This document shows, piece by piece, positions 1-6,528 of a stretch of DNA of 14,369 bases; within the stretch, counting starts at the first letter, position 1, and each line of letters begins with the position of its first letter. Origin of the DNA: RPQK01 sp041946865 (GTDB taxonomy: Bacteria; Acidobacteriota; UBA6911; RPQK01). The notes beneath the pieces are model-generated. The model had not been told where the DNA came from, made no database searches, and worked only from the letters and a program-made list of their open reading frames with translations. A program made the position numbers and the translations under genes. The DNA lies in NCBI GenBank assembly GCA_041946865.1, contig JBHGBF010000138.1, positions 1 to 14,369 of the forward strand, in the 5' to 3' direction.

Positions 1-22
1 ATCCCTCAGTTTTCGGTTCGGA

Positions 23-108
23 GGTCCGTTAGGACCCTGGACTTTGGCCAAAATACACATCTGTGTATTTTCGCCAAAGTCCAGTGGCCGGGCTCTCGCG
101 AGCCCGGC
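23..108. repeat. Three adjacent inverted repeats (hairpin cluster)
   Basis: Three inverted repeats follow each other almost without gaps. The first is GGTCC-GTTA-GGACC at 23-36. The second is a 48-bp near-perfect palindrome at 37-84: a 12-bp arm (CTGGACTTTGGC), one C.C mismatch, then a 10-bp arm (AAAATACACA) around a 2-base centre. The third has 9-bp arms (GCCGGGCTC / GAGCCCGGC) at 87-108. They lie 24 bases beyond the stop codon of the RRM gene. Read on the minus strand, the third hairpin carries a GCGA (GNRA-type) loop and would be very stable in that gene's mRNA. No T-run follows on either strand, so it is not a classical intrinsic terminator. It could be an mRNA 3' stabiliser, a rho-independent end without a U-tract, or a small non-autonomous mobile repeat. 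Confidence 0.85.
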
Positions 109-131
109 TGGAATGAGATCCGAGCCCTGGC

Positions 132-452
132 TTACCAGCGAGGCGGCCTGCGGGAGCCACCACGGGAGTCGCTCCTGCCGCCCCCTCTGGGCCCCCGGCC
201 CTCTTCGCGAGGACGGGCTTCGTTTACCGTTAAGTTACGACCGTCGACTTCCATCCCGTTGAACTGGCGGATAGCTTGCTCGCCTTCTTCGCGAGTCGCC
301 ATTTCAACGAAGCCGAAGCCCCGTGAACGTCCTGTTTCCCGATCCGTGATCAACGTAGCGGATTGAACCGTACCGGCCTGCGAAAACAGATCCTCCAGTT
401 GCGAGCTAGTGGTCTGGAATGAGAGGTTGCCAACAAAAAGTTTCATCGTCAT
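132..452 (-). CDS. RNA-binding protein with one RRM domain and an Arg/Gly-rich tail
   Basis: This 106-residue protein is a single RNA recognition motif that would bind single-stranded RNA in the cytoplasm. RNP2 is LFVGNL (residues 5-10) and RNP1 is RGFGFVEM (about 44-51), both with the aromatic residues that stack on RNA bases. After the RRM (about residues 4-82) comes a basic RG-rich tail ending GGSRRPPRW. This is the architecture of the bacterial and cyanobacterial Rbp family, often cold-induced and usually 80-110 residues. I chose ATG 452 because AAGG lies 5 bases upstream; ATG at 446 (MKLFVGN) is equally possible, and the GTG at 458 lies inside the ribosome site. The gene stands alone, with hairpins just past its stop. 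The exact RNA target cannot be read from sequence. Confidence 0.93.
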   Translation of the reverse strand: MTMKLFVGNLSFQTTSSQLEDLFSQAGTVQSATLITDRETGRSRGFGFVEMATREEGEQAIRQFNGMEVDGRNLTVNEARPREEGRGPRGGGRSDSRGGSRRPPRW

Positions 453-642
453 ACACACCTTACCTTGAAAGGATTACCGAGAAGCCTGACCTGGATCTGC
501 TTCCGTCAGTCACTGGCGGCGATGGATCACGCGTCCGAGTAGCTTCTGAGTTACTTAACCCCACTCTCAACCGACCCAAACGCAGCCGCCATAGCCAACG
601 TTGAGGGACAAAAAACGCATACAGAGAGTTGAGCTAAAAGGC

Positions 643-671
643 AGTATACACGCTCAATAGGGGCGCTGCAA
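643..671 (-). promoter_or_regulatory. Candidate promoter for the RRM gene
   Basis: On the minus strand TTGCAG (666-671) and TATACT (643-648) are separated by exactly 17 bases. The -10 box matches consensus at five of six positions, the -35 at three. Transcription would start near 636, leaving a leader of about 185 bases before the RRM start. Long leaders are typical of cold-shock mRNAs, but the link is inference. The rest of 453-854 holds no credible coding sequence. Confidence 0.4.
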
Positions 672-708
672 GTGCGAAAGCTTGGCTAATCGGTTCAACA
701 CGCGGGGG

Positions 709-790
709 TTGGGGAGTCCTCCAGACCGGCGCATGACGGGCTCACCGACCCGCCAGCCGACATGCCGAAACAGCGGCGCCGACTCCCCAA
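709..790. repeat. Long-range 10-bp inverted repeat with internal pairings
   Basis: TTGGGGAGTC (709-718) and GACTCCCCAA (781-790) are perfectly complementary across 62 bases. Inside, GGCGC near 729-733 can pair with GCGCC at 776-780, and a CGGG...CCCG hairpin sits within that. The structure lies immediately before the TATAAT box of the transglutaminase gene, so it is probably outside that transcript. It could be a regulator-binding region, a processed RNA, or the end of an unrecognised transcript. I do not recognise a known RNA family. Confidence 0.5.
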
Positions 791-797
791 AGGGGCT

Positions 798-803
798 TAT
801 AAT
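798..803 (+). promoter_or_regulatory. -10 box for the transglutaminase-like gene
   Basis: A perfect TATAAT lies 52 bases before the start codon at 855. No good -35 hexamer is found 16-18 bases upstream, and the region there is occupied by the right arm of the inverted repeat at 781-790. That could mean activator dependence. A small CCCC-AAA-GGGG hairpin (785-795) overlaps the spacer. Confidence 0.45.
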
Positions 804-854
804 CCTCTCGTGAAAACGGAGTGACCGGCGGTATCGAGATCGAAAGGAGGCACT

Positions 855-2759
855 ATGCCCTCTCGTTTCAGACCCCTCATCGCTCTTCTCGGTTGTTGCT
901 TCGCCAGCGCGCTTTTGGCGGGAAGCGAGCAGGAGAGCCCCGGACCCGAGGCGCCGGGATCCATCATCAAACGGTTTGTCGATCCGCTGACCCGGCCCGC
1001 GCATGCCCCTGTCCGGTCTCTACTCACCTCAGATGAGGAGCACGCCAGCTCCATCGGTCCGGTTCTCACTCCGCAGAAGCCTGTCTATATCCTTTATCAC
1101 CAATCGGACAAGCCCCGGGCGGACGAGATTAACTACGTGCTGGAGCAGGGTCGGATGTTCGTGAATTATGAGGATCCGCATGACCAGACCAAGATGCCGA
1201 TGGTCCGGATCCGCCCTATTGACGGGAAGACCAGGATTCCCTTCCTGATTCGCACGTCGCTCAGCCCGGCCGAAGCGCCCAACTCTCAGACCTCGCTGTA
1301 TCTCTTCGTTCGCCTTCCGATCATTTTCTCGCCTCGTCTGGACGTCCGGCGCGTGATCATCGGCACGAAGCGCGTGGACTTCAAAGTGACCGCCGGGCTT
1401 GATGACGGCGTCTTCTCGGTGATGGTGCCGCTTACTTCTTTGCCTGGACCTAAGCCTGACGTCCGCTACCCGGTCGAGGTCATCATGGAAGGGTCGATCA
1501 CCCTGAACGACTACACGGTCGTCCCTCCTGACCAGTTCACCAACTACACGCTTCCGCTCAACTCCCGGCTGGTCAGCAGCGCCCGCCTGGCGGCCGGGCG
1601 CGACTTCATGACCCCCGAGGAGGAAGTCCAACTGCGCCGTCTGGCCGCCGAAATCAGCCAGGTGACCACCGATCAGTATCAGCAATTGCTCTTGGTACAC
1701 CGTGTGACCAGCGGAAAAATCACGTATTTCAACAACAACATGAACCGGACCGCGGTGCAGATCCTGACCGAGGGAATCGGGGACTGTGATGACTACAGCC
1801 GGGTCATGGTGTGCCTGCTTCGCGCCCTGGGCATCCCCAGCCGTATCGCTGTCGGCTATTTATATGATTTCAACAACATGGGCCCGCACGGGTGGGTCGA
1901 AGCCGCGCTCCAGACCCGAGACGGCCGGCCGCACTGGATTATCTGCGATCCGACGCTGGCCAGCGCTTCACCCGACAAGGATTACTTCGTCCAGTTCCGA
2001 AACCGGATTTACCTGTATCCGATTCGCCTGGATATCAAAGTCCAGAACCTGGCGGGGGACTATCGGGTGGGAACGTTGCTGAACTGGAGCGGAAAAGAGA
2101 AGCTGGAGAAGCTCCCTCCTGCCTCGCTTCCGGCCCTGGTCAATTCTTTCGACGACAGCCTGCGGGCTTCATTTGCCCAGACGGTCAGCCAGCTGCACGA
2201 GCAGAATCTGGCCTTGCGCAGGCAGTTTCTGTTTACGCCCGGGGCAAGTTACATTCTGGCCGACCGGCCGATTAACGGTGAGAATAGCCACATGGCCCTG
2301 AGCATCGACTCTGATGAGCGACTCGTGGCGGAGCTCTCGGTCAATGACGACGACTTCAGTCTCGACTCTCCCGAGGATCAGCAGGTCGTGACGCTCCTGA
2401 AGGATGCGTATCAGAACCTGAAGCAGGTCCCGTTCCAGGGGTCCGAGGCTCGCTTCTGCCTGGAGCTGGCTTACTTCAGGGACCGGTTTTCCGACCGTCT
2501 GCAGCGGGTCAGGTTGCGGGTGTCGCGTTACCTGGTCGAGCAGCATTTGAAGACGATAGTCGAGTCCTTTCAGAAGAGCGGACTGCTCACAGCCGCCGAG
2601 GCGACGAGGATCACCAGTCTGCACCAGGTCTGCGCGGGGAAGAACCTGTATTACCTGCAGGAGCTGGCCCGGTTGACTCCCCCCGCACCTGCCTCAACCC
2701 CCGCCCCTGAACCGACAACGGACAGCGGCGAAAGCAGCCGCGAACGGAGCGGCCGCTAG
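855..2759 (+). CDS. Exported transglutaminase-like (papain-fold) protein
   Basis: This 634-residue protein has a hydrophobic N-terminal signal (about residues 7-22, LIALLGCCFASALLAG), so it probably acts outside the cytoplasmic membrane. The transglutaminase core is near residues 290-370. The catalytic triad looks complete: Cys311 in GDCDDYS, His345 in GPHGWVEA and Asp365 in CDPTL. Proteins with this core act as proteases, amidases or cross-linkers, and the substrate cannot be told from sequence. Residues 60-280 resemble no domain I can name; the C-terminal 250 residues are helix-rich and end in a Pro/Thr/Ser-rich tail. A strong AAAGGAGG site (843-850) fixes the start. No neighbour suggests a pathway; the gene appears to be its own unit. 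Confidence 0.85.
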   Translation: MPSRFRPLIALLGCCFASALLAGSEQESPGPEAPGSIIKRFVDPLTRPAHAPVRSLLTSDEEHASSIGPVLTPQKPVYILYHQSDKPRADEINYVLEQGRMFVNYEDPHDQTKMPMVRIRPIDGKTRIPFLIRTSLSPAEAPNSQTSLYLFVRLPIIFSPRLDVRRVIIGTKRVDFKVTAGLDDGVFSVMVPLTSLPGPKPDVRYPVEVIMEGSITLNDYTVVPPDQFTNYTLPLNSRLVSSARLAAGRDFMTPEEEVQLRRLAAEISQVTTDQYQQLLLVHRVTSGKITYFNNNMNRTAVQILTEGIGDCDDYSRVMVCLLRALGIPSRIAVGYLYDFNNMGPHGWVEAALQTRDGRPHWIICDPTLASASPDKDYFVQFRNRIYLYPIRLDIKVQNLAGDYRVGTLLNWSGKEKLEKLPPASLPALVNSFDDSLRASFAQTVSQLHEQNLALRRQFLFTPGASYILADRPINGENSHMALSIDSDERLVAELSVNDDDFSLDSPEDQQVVTLLKDAYQNLKQVPFQGSEARFCLELAYFRDRFSDRLQRVRLRVSRYLVEQHLKTIVESFQKSGLLTAAEATRITSLHQVCAGKNLYYLQELARLTPPAPASTPAPEPTTDSGESSRERSGR

Positions 2760-2859
2760 ACCGCTCACACTGGCTATCGCTGCGATCACTTATCGCCGGG
2801 CCAGGGGCCGGCCTCGCGCCTGTGACTTTTTCAGTGCTTGATGTAGAATGGCTTCTCGC

Positions 2860-2936
2860 GCGCCCGTAGCTCAGCTGGATAGAGCGGCAGACTTCGAATC
2901 TGTAGGCCGGGGGTTCGAATCCCTCCGGGCGCGCCA
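2860..2936 (+). tRNA. tRNA-Arg, anticodon TCG
   Basis: A complete 77-base cloverleaf is present. The acceptor stem is GCGCCCG/CGGGCGC, the D arm GCTC/GAGC, the anticodon stem GCAGA/TCTGT with loop CTTCGAA, and the T arm GGGGG-TTCGAAT-CCCTC. It ends with discriminator G and an encoded CCA. The anticodon TCG (2894-2896) reads CGA-type arginine codons. A TAGAAT box at 2844-2849 is a possible -10 element for it, with no clear -35. The acceptor stem and CCA make the boundaries certain. Confidence 0.97.
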
Positions 2937-2998
2937 CTTGCCTCGATGCCAGACCGTCGCTCCTTGACCTGACCCTTACACGATCTTTGTCCGGCGAA

Positions 2999-3092
2999 AC
3001 AGAGCCGCAAGCGCAGCGTCTTTCGCGGAGCGCGCCGGGTGCGATCGGACAGAGCCGCAAGCCCAGGGTCTTTTGCGGAGCGCGTCGGGTGC
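2999..3092. repeat. 50-bp tandem duplication with hairpins
   Basis: A 44-base unit starting ACAGAGCCGCAAGC occurs at 2999-3042 and again at 3049-3092, exactly 50 bases apart, with four differences. Each copy can fold; in the second, CCGCAA (3055-3060) pairs with TTGCGG (3073-3078). It lies between the tRNA-Arg gene and the convergent BrkB gene, where it might end transcription in both directions. The differences suggest the duplication is not recent. Confidence 0.85.
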
Positions 3093-3116
3093 ATGGCGCT
3101 AGTGACACCGTGCACG

Positions 3117-4019
3117 CTAATTTTTCGGCCTGACTTTGGCGCGGCCCATTTCTTTGCGCAACCGGAAGATCTCGGAGTCGATTTCGCCACCTGTCAGGAG
3201 AAACAGGCTGGAGAGGTAAAACCACACCATCAGGACGACGAGCGCTCCCAGGCTCCCGTAGACTTTCTGGTAATCCGCAACCGAGTTCGTATACCACGCA
3301 AAACCCTTTGATGCCGCAATCCACCCGAGGGTCGCCACCAGGCCACCCGGCGTGAAAATCCGCCAAGGCAATCGCCGGGCCGGAAGCAGGTAGTACACAA
3401 GCTGAATACCGACGTTAACCAGCGTGAAAATCAGCAGCCAGCGCGCGAGCCAGTAGGCTGCGCGAGCCCAGTGTTGCAACATGCTCGATTCGGCAAAGGC
3501 GCCGCGGCTGAGGACGAGGCGCATCAGCGCGTCGCCGAAAAAGAGCAGGAATGTCGAGACTATGACGAAAACTGAAAAGACTACCGTCACTCCGACCGCC
3601 AGGAGCTGAATCTTGAAAAAGGAGCGCCGATCCCGCACTTCATAAGCTCTGTTGAAAACCCCGACCATACCGGAAAACGCGCGGGAGGCGGACCACAGCG
3701 TCAGGAGCAGGCCCAGCGAGAGCGCGCCGCTATTGGTGTTGTTGATCAGGCTGAGGATGATCCCCCTGACCAGGGCGTAGGCGGCGTCCGGCAGGACCCG
3801 GTCGAGCGCCGTCAGCAGATCCTGCTGCAGCCCCGGATGGATGGGGATGAAGCCGACGAAGGCGAGCAGAAAGATCAGGAAAGGGACAAAGGCCAGCAGA
3901 AAGTAATAACTGAGCTGAGCGGCCATGCCCCAGCAGTCGTCGTAGTTGATTTCGTGCCAGAGGTCAATCCAGAACCGGGCATTCAGTAGGTAAAGGAAAG
4001 CGCTGAGATCAGCGATCAT
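3117..4019 (-). CDS. YihY/BrkB (UPF0761) family inner-membrane protein
   Basis: This 300-residue protein has about six membrane segments and the family's usual length. Recognisable features are the N-terminal DDCWGMAAQLSYYFLLAFVP stretch, in which AAQLSYY...PFL is the signature of the BrkB/YihY family, and the LWSASRAFSGMV segment in the middle. The family was once called ribonuclease BN by mistake; its actual role is unsettled, with suggestions of lipid transport or export. The ATG at 4019 has only a weak ribosome site, but starting there keeps the conserved N-terminal helix. It is convergent with the tRNA-Arg gene and shows no partner genes. Confidence 0.9.
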   Translation of the reverse strand: MIADLSAFLYLLNARFWIDLWHEINYDDCWGMAAQLSYYFLLAFVPFLIFLLAFVGFIPIHPGLQQDLLTALDRVLPDAAYALVRGIILSLINNTNSGALSLGLLLTLWSASRAFSGMVGVFNRAYEVRDRRSFFKIQLLAVGVTVVFSVFVIVSTFLLFFGDALMRLVLSRGAFAESSMLQHWARAAYWLARWLLIFTLVNVGIQLVYYLLPARRLPWRIFTPGGLVATLGWIAASKGFAWYTNSVADYQKVYGSLGALVVLMVWFYLSSLFLLTGGEIDSEIFRLRKEMGRAKVRPKN

Positions 4020-4044
4020 CAGGCACCGCGACGCTGCAAATGGC

Positions 4045-4124
4045 GACGATTGAAGACCGGCGCCGGACGAAGGATGACTTCTGCAATAGATTGACCCCGA
4101 TCCTTGAAACAGTCTTCAATCGTC
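4045..4124. repeat. 13-bp perfect inverted repeat upstream of the BrkB gene
   Basis: GACGATTGAAGAC (4045-4057) and GTCTTCAATCGTC (4112-4124) are exact reverse complements with 54 bases between. The right arm runs into the heptamer array starting at 4117. It lies in the 5' flank of the BrkB gene and could be a hairpin, a regulator site, or the ends of a decayed small element. Confidence 0.7.
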
Positions 4125-4151
4125 AATCTGCAATCGTCAATTGCCAATTGG
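4117..4151. repeat. Five contiguous heptamers CAATNNN
   Basis: The units are CAATCGT, CAATCTG, CAATCGT, CAATTGC and CAATTGG, joined without any gap over 35 bases. The preceding heptamer CAGTCTT (4110-4116) may be a decayed sixth unit. The array ends on the base before the stop codon (4152-4154) of the minus-strand zinc protein. Heptameric short tandem repeats are known from cyanobacteria (STRR sequences); I do not know this unit as a named family. Confidence 0.8.
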
Positions 4152-4364
4152 TTATGATGCCGAAAGATGAGCGGTGCGGATAAATCGGTAGTTTTCGAAG
4201 CACCGCTGGCAGGTGAAGAGGTGATCGATCGTCTCGATAACCTCCATGTCAGAAAGCTGCTTCCTCGCCAATGAGCGCAGTTTCCCCAAGGGCACGTGTG
4301 TCCGGCGTCCGTTCACCGGATACGTAATCGTAAATAAGATCTTGCTTATAACCGGAAGACTCAT
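4152..4364 (-). CDS. Small zf-HC2-like (anti-sigma-type) zinc-binding protein
   Basis: This is a 70-residue protein. Near its end is HLFTCQRC (His48, Cys52, Cys55), which fits the HxxxCxxC signature of zf-HC2/ZAS anti-sigma domains; His23, 25 residues earlier, is in the right place to be the fourth ligand. Unlike most anti-sigma factors it has no membrane segment, so it would be cytoplasmic. I start it at ATG 4364 (MSLPVISK), preceded by GGGAG, because a -10-like TATCAT lies just upstream and the ATG at 4403 would be outside that transcript. It is divergent from ligA. No sigma gene adjoins it; the nearest sigma-like gene is at 9095. The role is inferred only from the zinc motif. Confidence 0.65.
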   Translation of the reverse strand: MSLPVISKILFTITYPVNGRRTHVPLGKLRSLARKQLSDMEVIETIDHLFTCQRCFENYRFIRTAHLSAS

Positions 4365-4375
4365 GGCTCCCAGCC

Positions 4376-4403
4376 ATGATAGCAGATTTGACGGGGCACG
4401 CAA
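4376..4403 (-). promoter_or_regulatory. Candidate promoter for the zinc protein
   Basis: On the minus strand TTGCGT (rc of 4398-4403), a 16-base spacer and TGCTATCAT, an extended -10, can be read, with TATCAT being the complement of 4376-4381. The start would fall near 4369, only about five bases before ATG 4364. It overlaps the upstream region of the divergent ligA promoter. Confidence 0.4.
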
Positions 4404-4418
4404 ACCCGCACCCCCGTG

Positions 4419-4427
4419 TGCTATATT
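4419..4427 (+). promoter_or_regulatory. Extended -10 promoter for ligA
   Basis: TGCTATATT is a TGn-extended -10 box with five of six consensus bases. No -35 is needed for this class and none is clear. Its expected start point, about 4433-4436, coincides with the GTG start codon of ligA at 4436, suggesting a leaderless transcript. Confidence 0.5.
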
Positions 4428-4435
4428 CGATTTTC

Positions 4436-6451
4436 GTGGATAAAGACATCGACCGTATTGTCGCGAGAATTAGTGAGTTAAGGAATGAAATCGAGTTTCA
4501 CGACTACCGCTACTACGTGCTCGACAACCCCGCGATCAGCGACGCGGAGTACGATCGGCTTTTCCGCGAACTGGTCGAGTTGGAAAAGGAGAATCCGGAG
4601 CTGTCCTCGCCGGATTCACCCACCCGGCGAGTCAGCGGCGGTCTGCAGGAGAAATTCAACAAGGTGCCGCACCACGCGCCCATGCTCAGCCTGGCCAACG
4701 CTTTTGACGAGGATGAGCTGCGCGCCTTCTTCCGGCGCATCAGCAGCCTGCTTCAGACGACCGATATCGAATTTGTCACCGAGCTGAAGATCGATGGCCT
4801 GGCAGTGGCCCTCACCTACGAGAACGGCCTGCTCCAGCGAGGCGCGACCCGGGGGAACGGTCTGATCGGGGAAGATGTGACAGCCAATCTCCGCACTATC
4901 CGCACCATCCCTCTCAAGCTGCGCGGGGATGGCCGCATGCCAAGAGTCATCGAGATTCGGGGCGAGGCCTTCCTGCCCGTGTCCGCCTTCCAGAAAATCA
5001 ACGACGAGCGTGTGGAGGCCGGAGAAAGCGTCTTCGCCAACCCGCGGAACGCCGCTGCCGGCACTCTCCGCCAGCTTGATACTTCGATTACGGCGTCGCG
5101 GCCTCTGGCCTTCTTCGCCTATGCCATCGGCTATATCGAGGGCATGGAGTTCGCGACTCAGGACGAAGTGCTGGCGCAACTCAAAGCCTGGGGCTTCGCG
5201 ACAAATCCCCATTATCGGCATCATGCCGGCTTCCAGACAGTCGTCGAGTACTGCCTGGAATGGGAAAAGAAGCGCGATTCGCTCGATTACCAGATTGACG
5301 GCGTGGTCGTGAAGGTCAACCGGCTCGACTACCAGAGGAAACTCGGAGTCGTAAGCCGTGACCCGCGCTGGGCCGTGGCCTACAAATTCCCGAGTGACGT
5401 CGCCACGACCCGGCTCGTCAAGATCGGCATCAATGTCGGCCGCACCGGCACCCTTAACCCCTTTGCCGTGCTGGAACCCGTCCAGGTCGGAGGCGTCACC
5501 ATCCGACTGGCTACTCTCCATAACGCCGACGACATCCGCCGGAAGGACATTCGGGAAGGCGACATGGTTGTGGTTAAGAGGGCGGGGGAGGTGATCCCCC
5601 AGGTCATCGGGCCGGTCCGGGAAAAGAGGACCGGCCTGGAAAGAGAGTTTGAGTGGCCCGCCGAGTGTCCCTCCTGCCACGCCCCGGTCCGCAGAGACCC
5701 GGGTGTGGCCATGGCTTATTGCACCAACAAGAGCTGCCCTTCGCAGCGCTTTGAATCGCTGAACCATTTCGTAAGCCAGGGCGCCCTGGACATCCGGGGC
5801 CTGGGTGCCCAGACGATCGCCAAACTCCTCGAGCTCGGCCTTATTGAAAACGCCGCCGATCTTTACTCCCTGAGCGACGAGGATCTGGGGCGGTTACCCG
5901 GCTTCAAGGAGAAATCCATTCGGAATCTCCGGACAAGCATCGAGGAGAGTAAAACGCGGCCTTTCCCGAGGGTGCTTTTTGCACTCGGCATTCGCCACGT
6001 AGGTGAGCGCGTGGCCGGGCTTCTGGCTGATCATTTCACGGACATCGACAGCCTGCTTGCCGCCTCCGAAGAAGAGATCTCCGATATCCCGGGGATCGGT
6101 CCCGAGATCGCCGCCAGCGTCTACGACTTCTTCCAGGAGGAGGCCAATCGCGAGCTTATCACCCGGCTGCGGGAAGCCGGCTTGCAGTTCAGCAGCAGTG
6201 AAAAGGCGGCGAAGCACGAAGGCCCCCTTGCGGGAAAAACGTTCGTTATTACCGGCACGCTACCGACGCTCAGCCGCAACGAGGCCACGGAGCTGATCGA
6301 GTCCGCCGGAGGCAAGGTCACTTCGTCCGTATCGGCGAAGACGGACTTTCTGCTTGTCGGCGAATCCCCCGGCTCGAAGCTGAAGAAGGCCGAAGATCTC
6401 GGGATCCGCCAGATTTCCGAGGAAGAACTGCGTGAAATGGTGAGAACATGA
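4436..6451 (+). CDS. ligA: NAD+-dependent DNA ligase LigA
   Basis: LigA seals nicks in DNA during replication and repair, using NAD+ to form an enzyme-AMP intermediate. At 671 residues it has the usual length and domain order. The N-terminal Ia domain has HDYRYYVLD and ISDAEYD for NAD+ binding. The adenylated lysine is Lys118 in ELKIDG. The OB fold follows, then a four-cysteine zinc finger (CPSC...YCTNKSC), helix-hairpin-helix repeats and a C-terminal BRCT domain from LAGKTFVITGTL. I chose GTG 4436 (giving MDKDIDRIVARISEL) because family proteins begin at this point. An ATG 60 bases upstream in frame would add residues with no family match. No Shine-Dalgarno site precedes the GTG. The gene looks intact. 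Confidence 0.97.
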   Translation: MDKDIDRIVARISELRNEIEFHDYRYYVLDNPAISDAEYDRLFRELVELEKENPELSSPDSPTRRVSGGLQEKFNKVPHHAPMLSLANAFDEDELRAFFRRISSLLQTTDIEFVTELKIDGLAVALTYENGLLQRGATRGNGLIGEDVTANLRTIRTIPLKLRGDGRMPRVIEIRGEAFLPVSAFQKINDERVEAGESVFANPRNAAAGTLRQLDTSITASRPLAFFAYAIGYIEGMEFATQDEVLAQLKAWGFATNPHYRHHAGFQTVVEYCLEWEKKRDSLDYQIDGVVVKVNRLDYQRKLGVVSRDPRWAVAYKFPSDVATTRLVKIGINVGRTGTLNPFAVLEPVQVGGVTIRLATLHNADDIRRKDIREGDMVVVKRAGEVIPQVIGPVREKRTGLEREFEWPAECPSCHAPVRRDPGVAMAYCTNKSCPSQRFESLNHFVSQGALDIRGLGAQTIAKLLELGLIENAADLYSLSDEDLGRLPGFKEKSIRNLRTSIEESKTRPFPRVLFALGIRHVGERVAGLLADHFTDIDSLLAASEEEISDIPGIGPEIAASVYDFFQEEANRELITRLREAGLQFSSSEKAAKHEGPLAGKTFVITGTLPTLSRNEATELIESAGGKVTSSVSAKTDFLLVGESPGSKLKKAEDLGIRQISEEELREMVRT

Positions 6452-6464
6452 CCCACGCGTCAGA

Positions 6465-6492
6465 GCGCCAGGAGCCGAAGGCTGCATGGCGC
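6465..6492. other. Stem-loop between ligA and the DUF4416 gene
   Basis: GCGCCA (6465-6470) pairs with TGGCGC (6487-6492), and inside it AGCC (6473-6476) pairs with GGCT (6480-6483) around a GAA loop. It begins 14 bases after the ligA stop codon. No T-run follows, so it may be a processing or mRNA-end structure rather than a strong terminator. Confidence 0.5.
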
Positions 6493-6528
6493 GGCTCTCT
6501 GGGAACCAGTTGAGATAAGGCTTACTGA

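Noticed and set aside
1029..1700. 223-codon minus-strand ORF inside the transglutaminase gene
   Set aside because: It is antisense to a gene with an intact catalytic triad and shows a composition typical of a shadow frame.
2831..3190. Minus-strand ORF containing PGGIRTPGLQIRSLPL
   Set aside because: The segment is the antisense translation of the tRNA-Arg gene, a well-known spurious protein in databases. The rest translates the tandem repeat.
4376..4435. Upstream ATG start for ligA
   Set aside because: It would add 20 residues unlike any LigA and would lie before the -10 box.
4616..5767. 383-codon minus-strand ORF inside ligA
   Set aside because: It is antisense to a clear LigA coding sequence and has no domain or ribosome site. 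High GC makes such open frames common.
6448..6513. 21-codon ORF starting in an ATGA overlap with the ligA stop
   Set aside because: It has no recognisable motif and is explained by the stem-loop at 6465-6492; too short to support as a gene.
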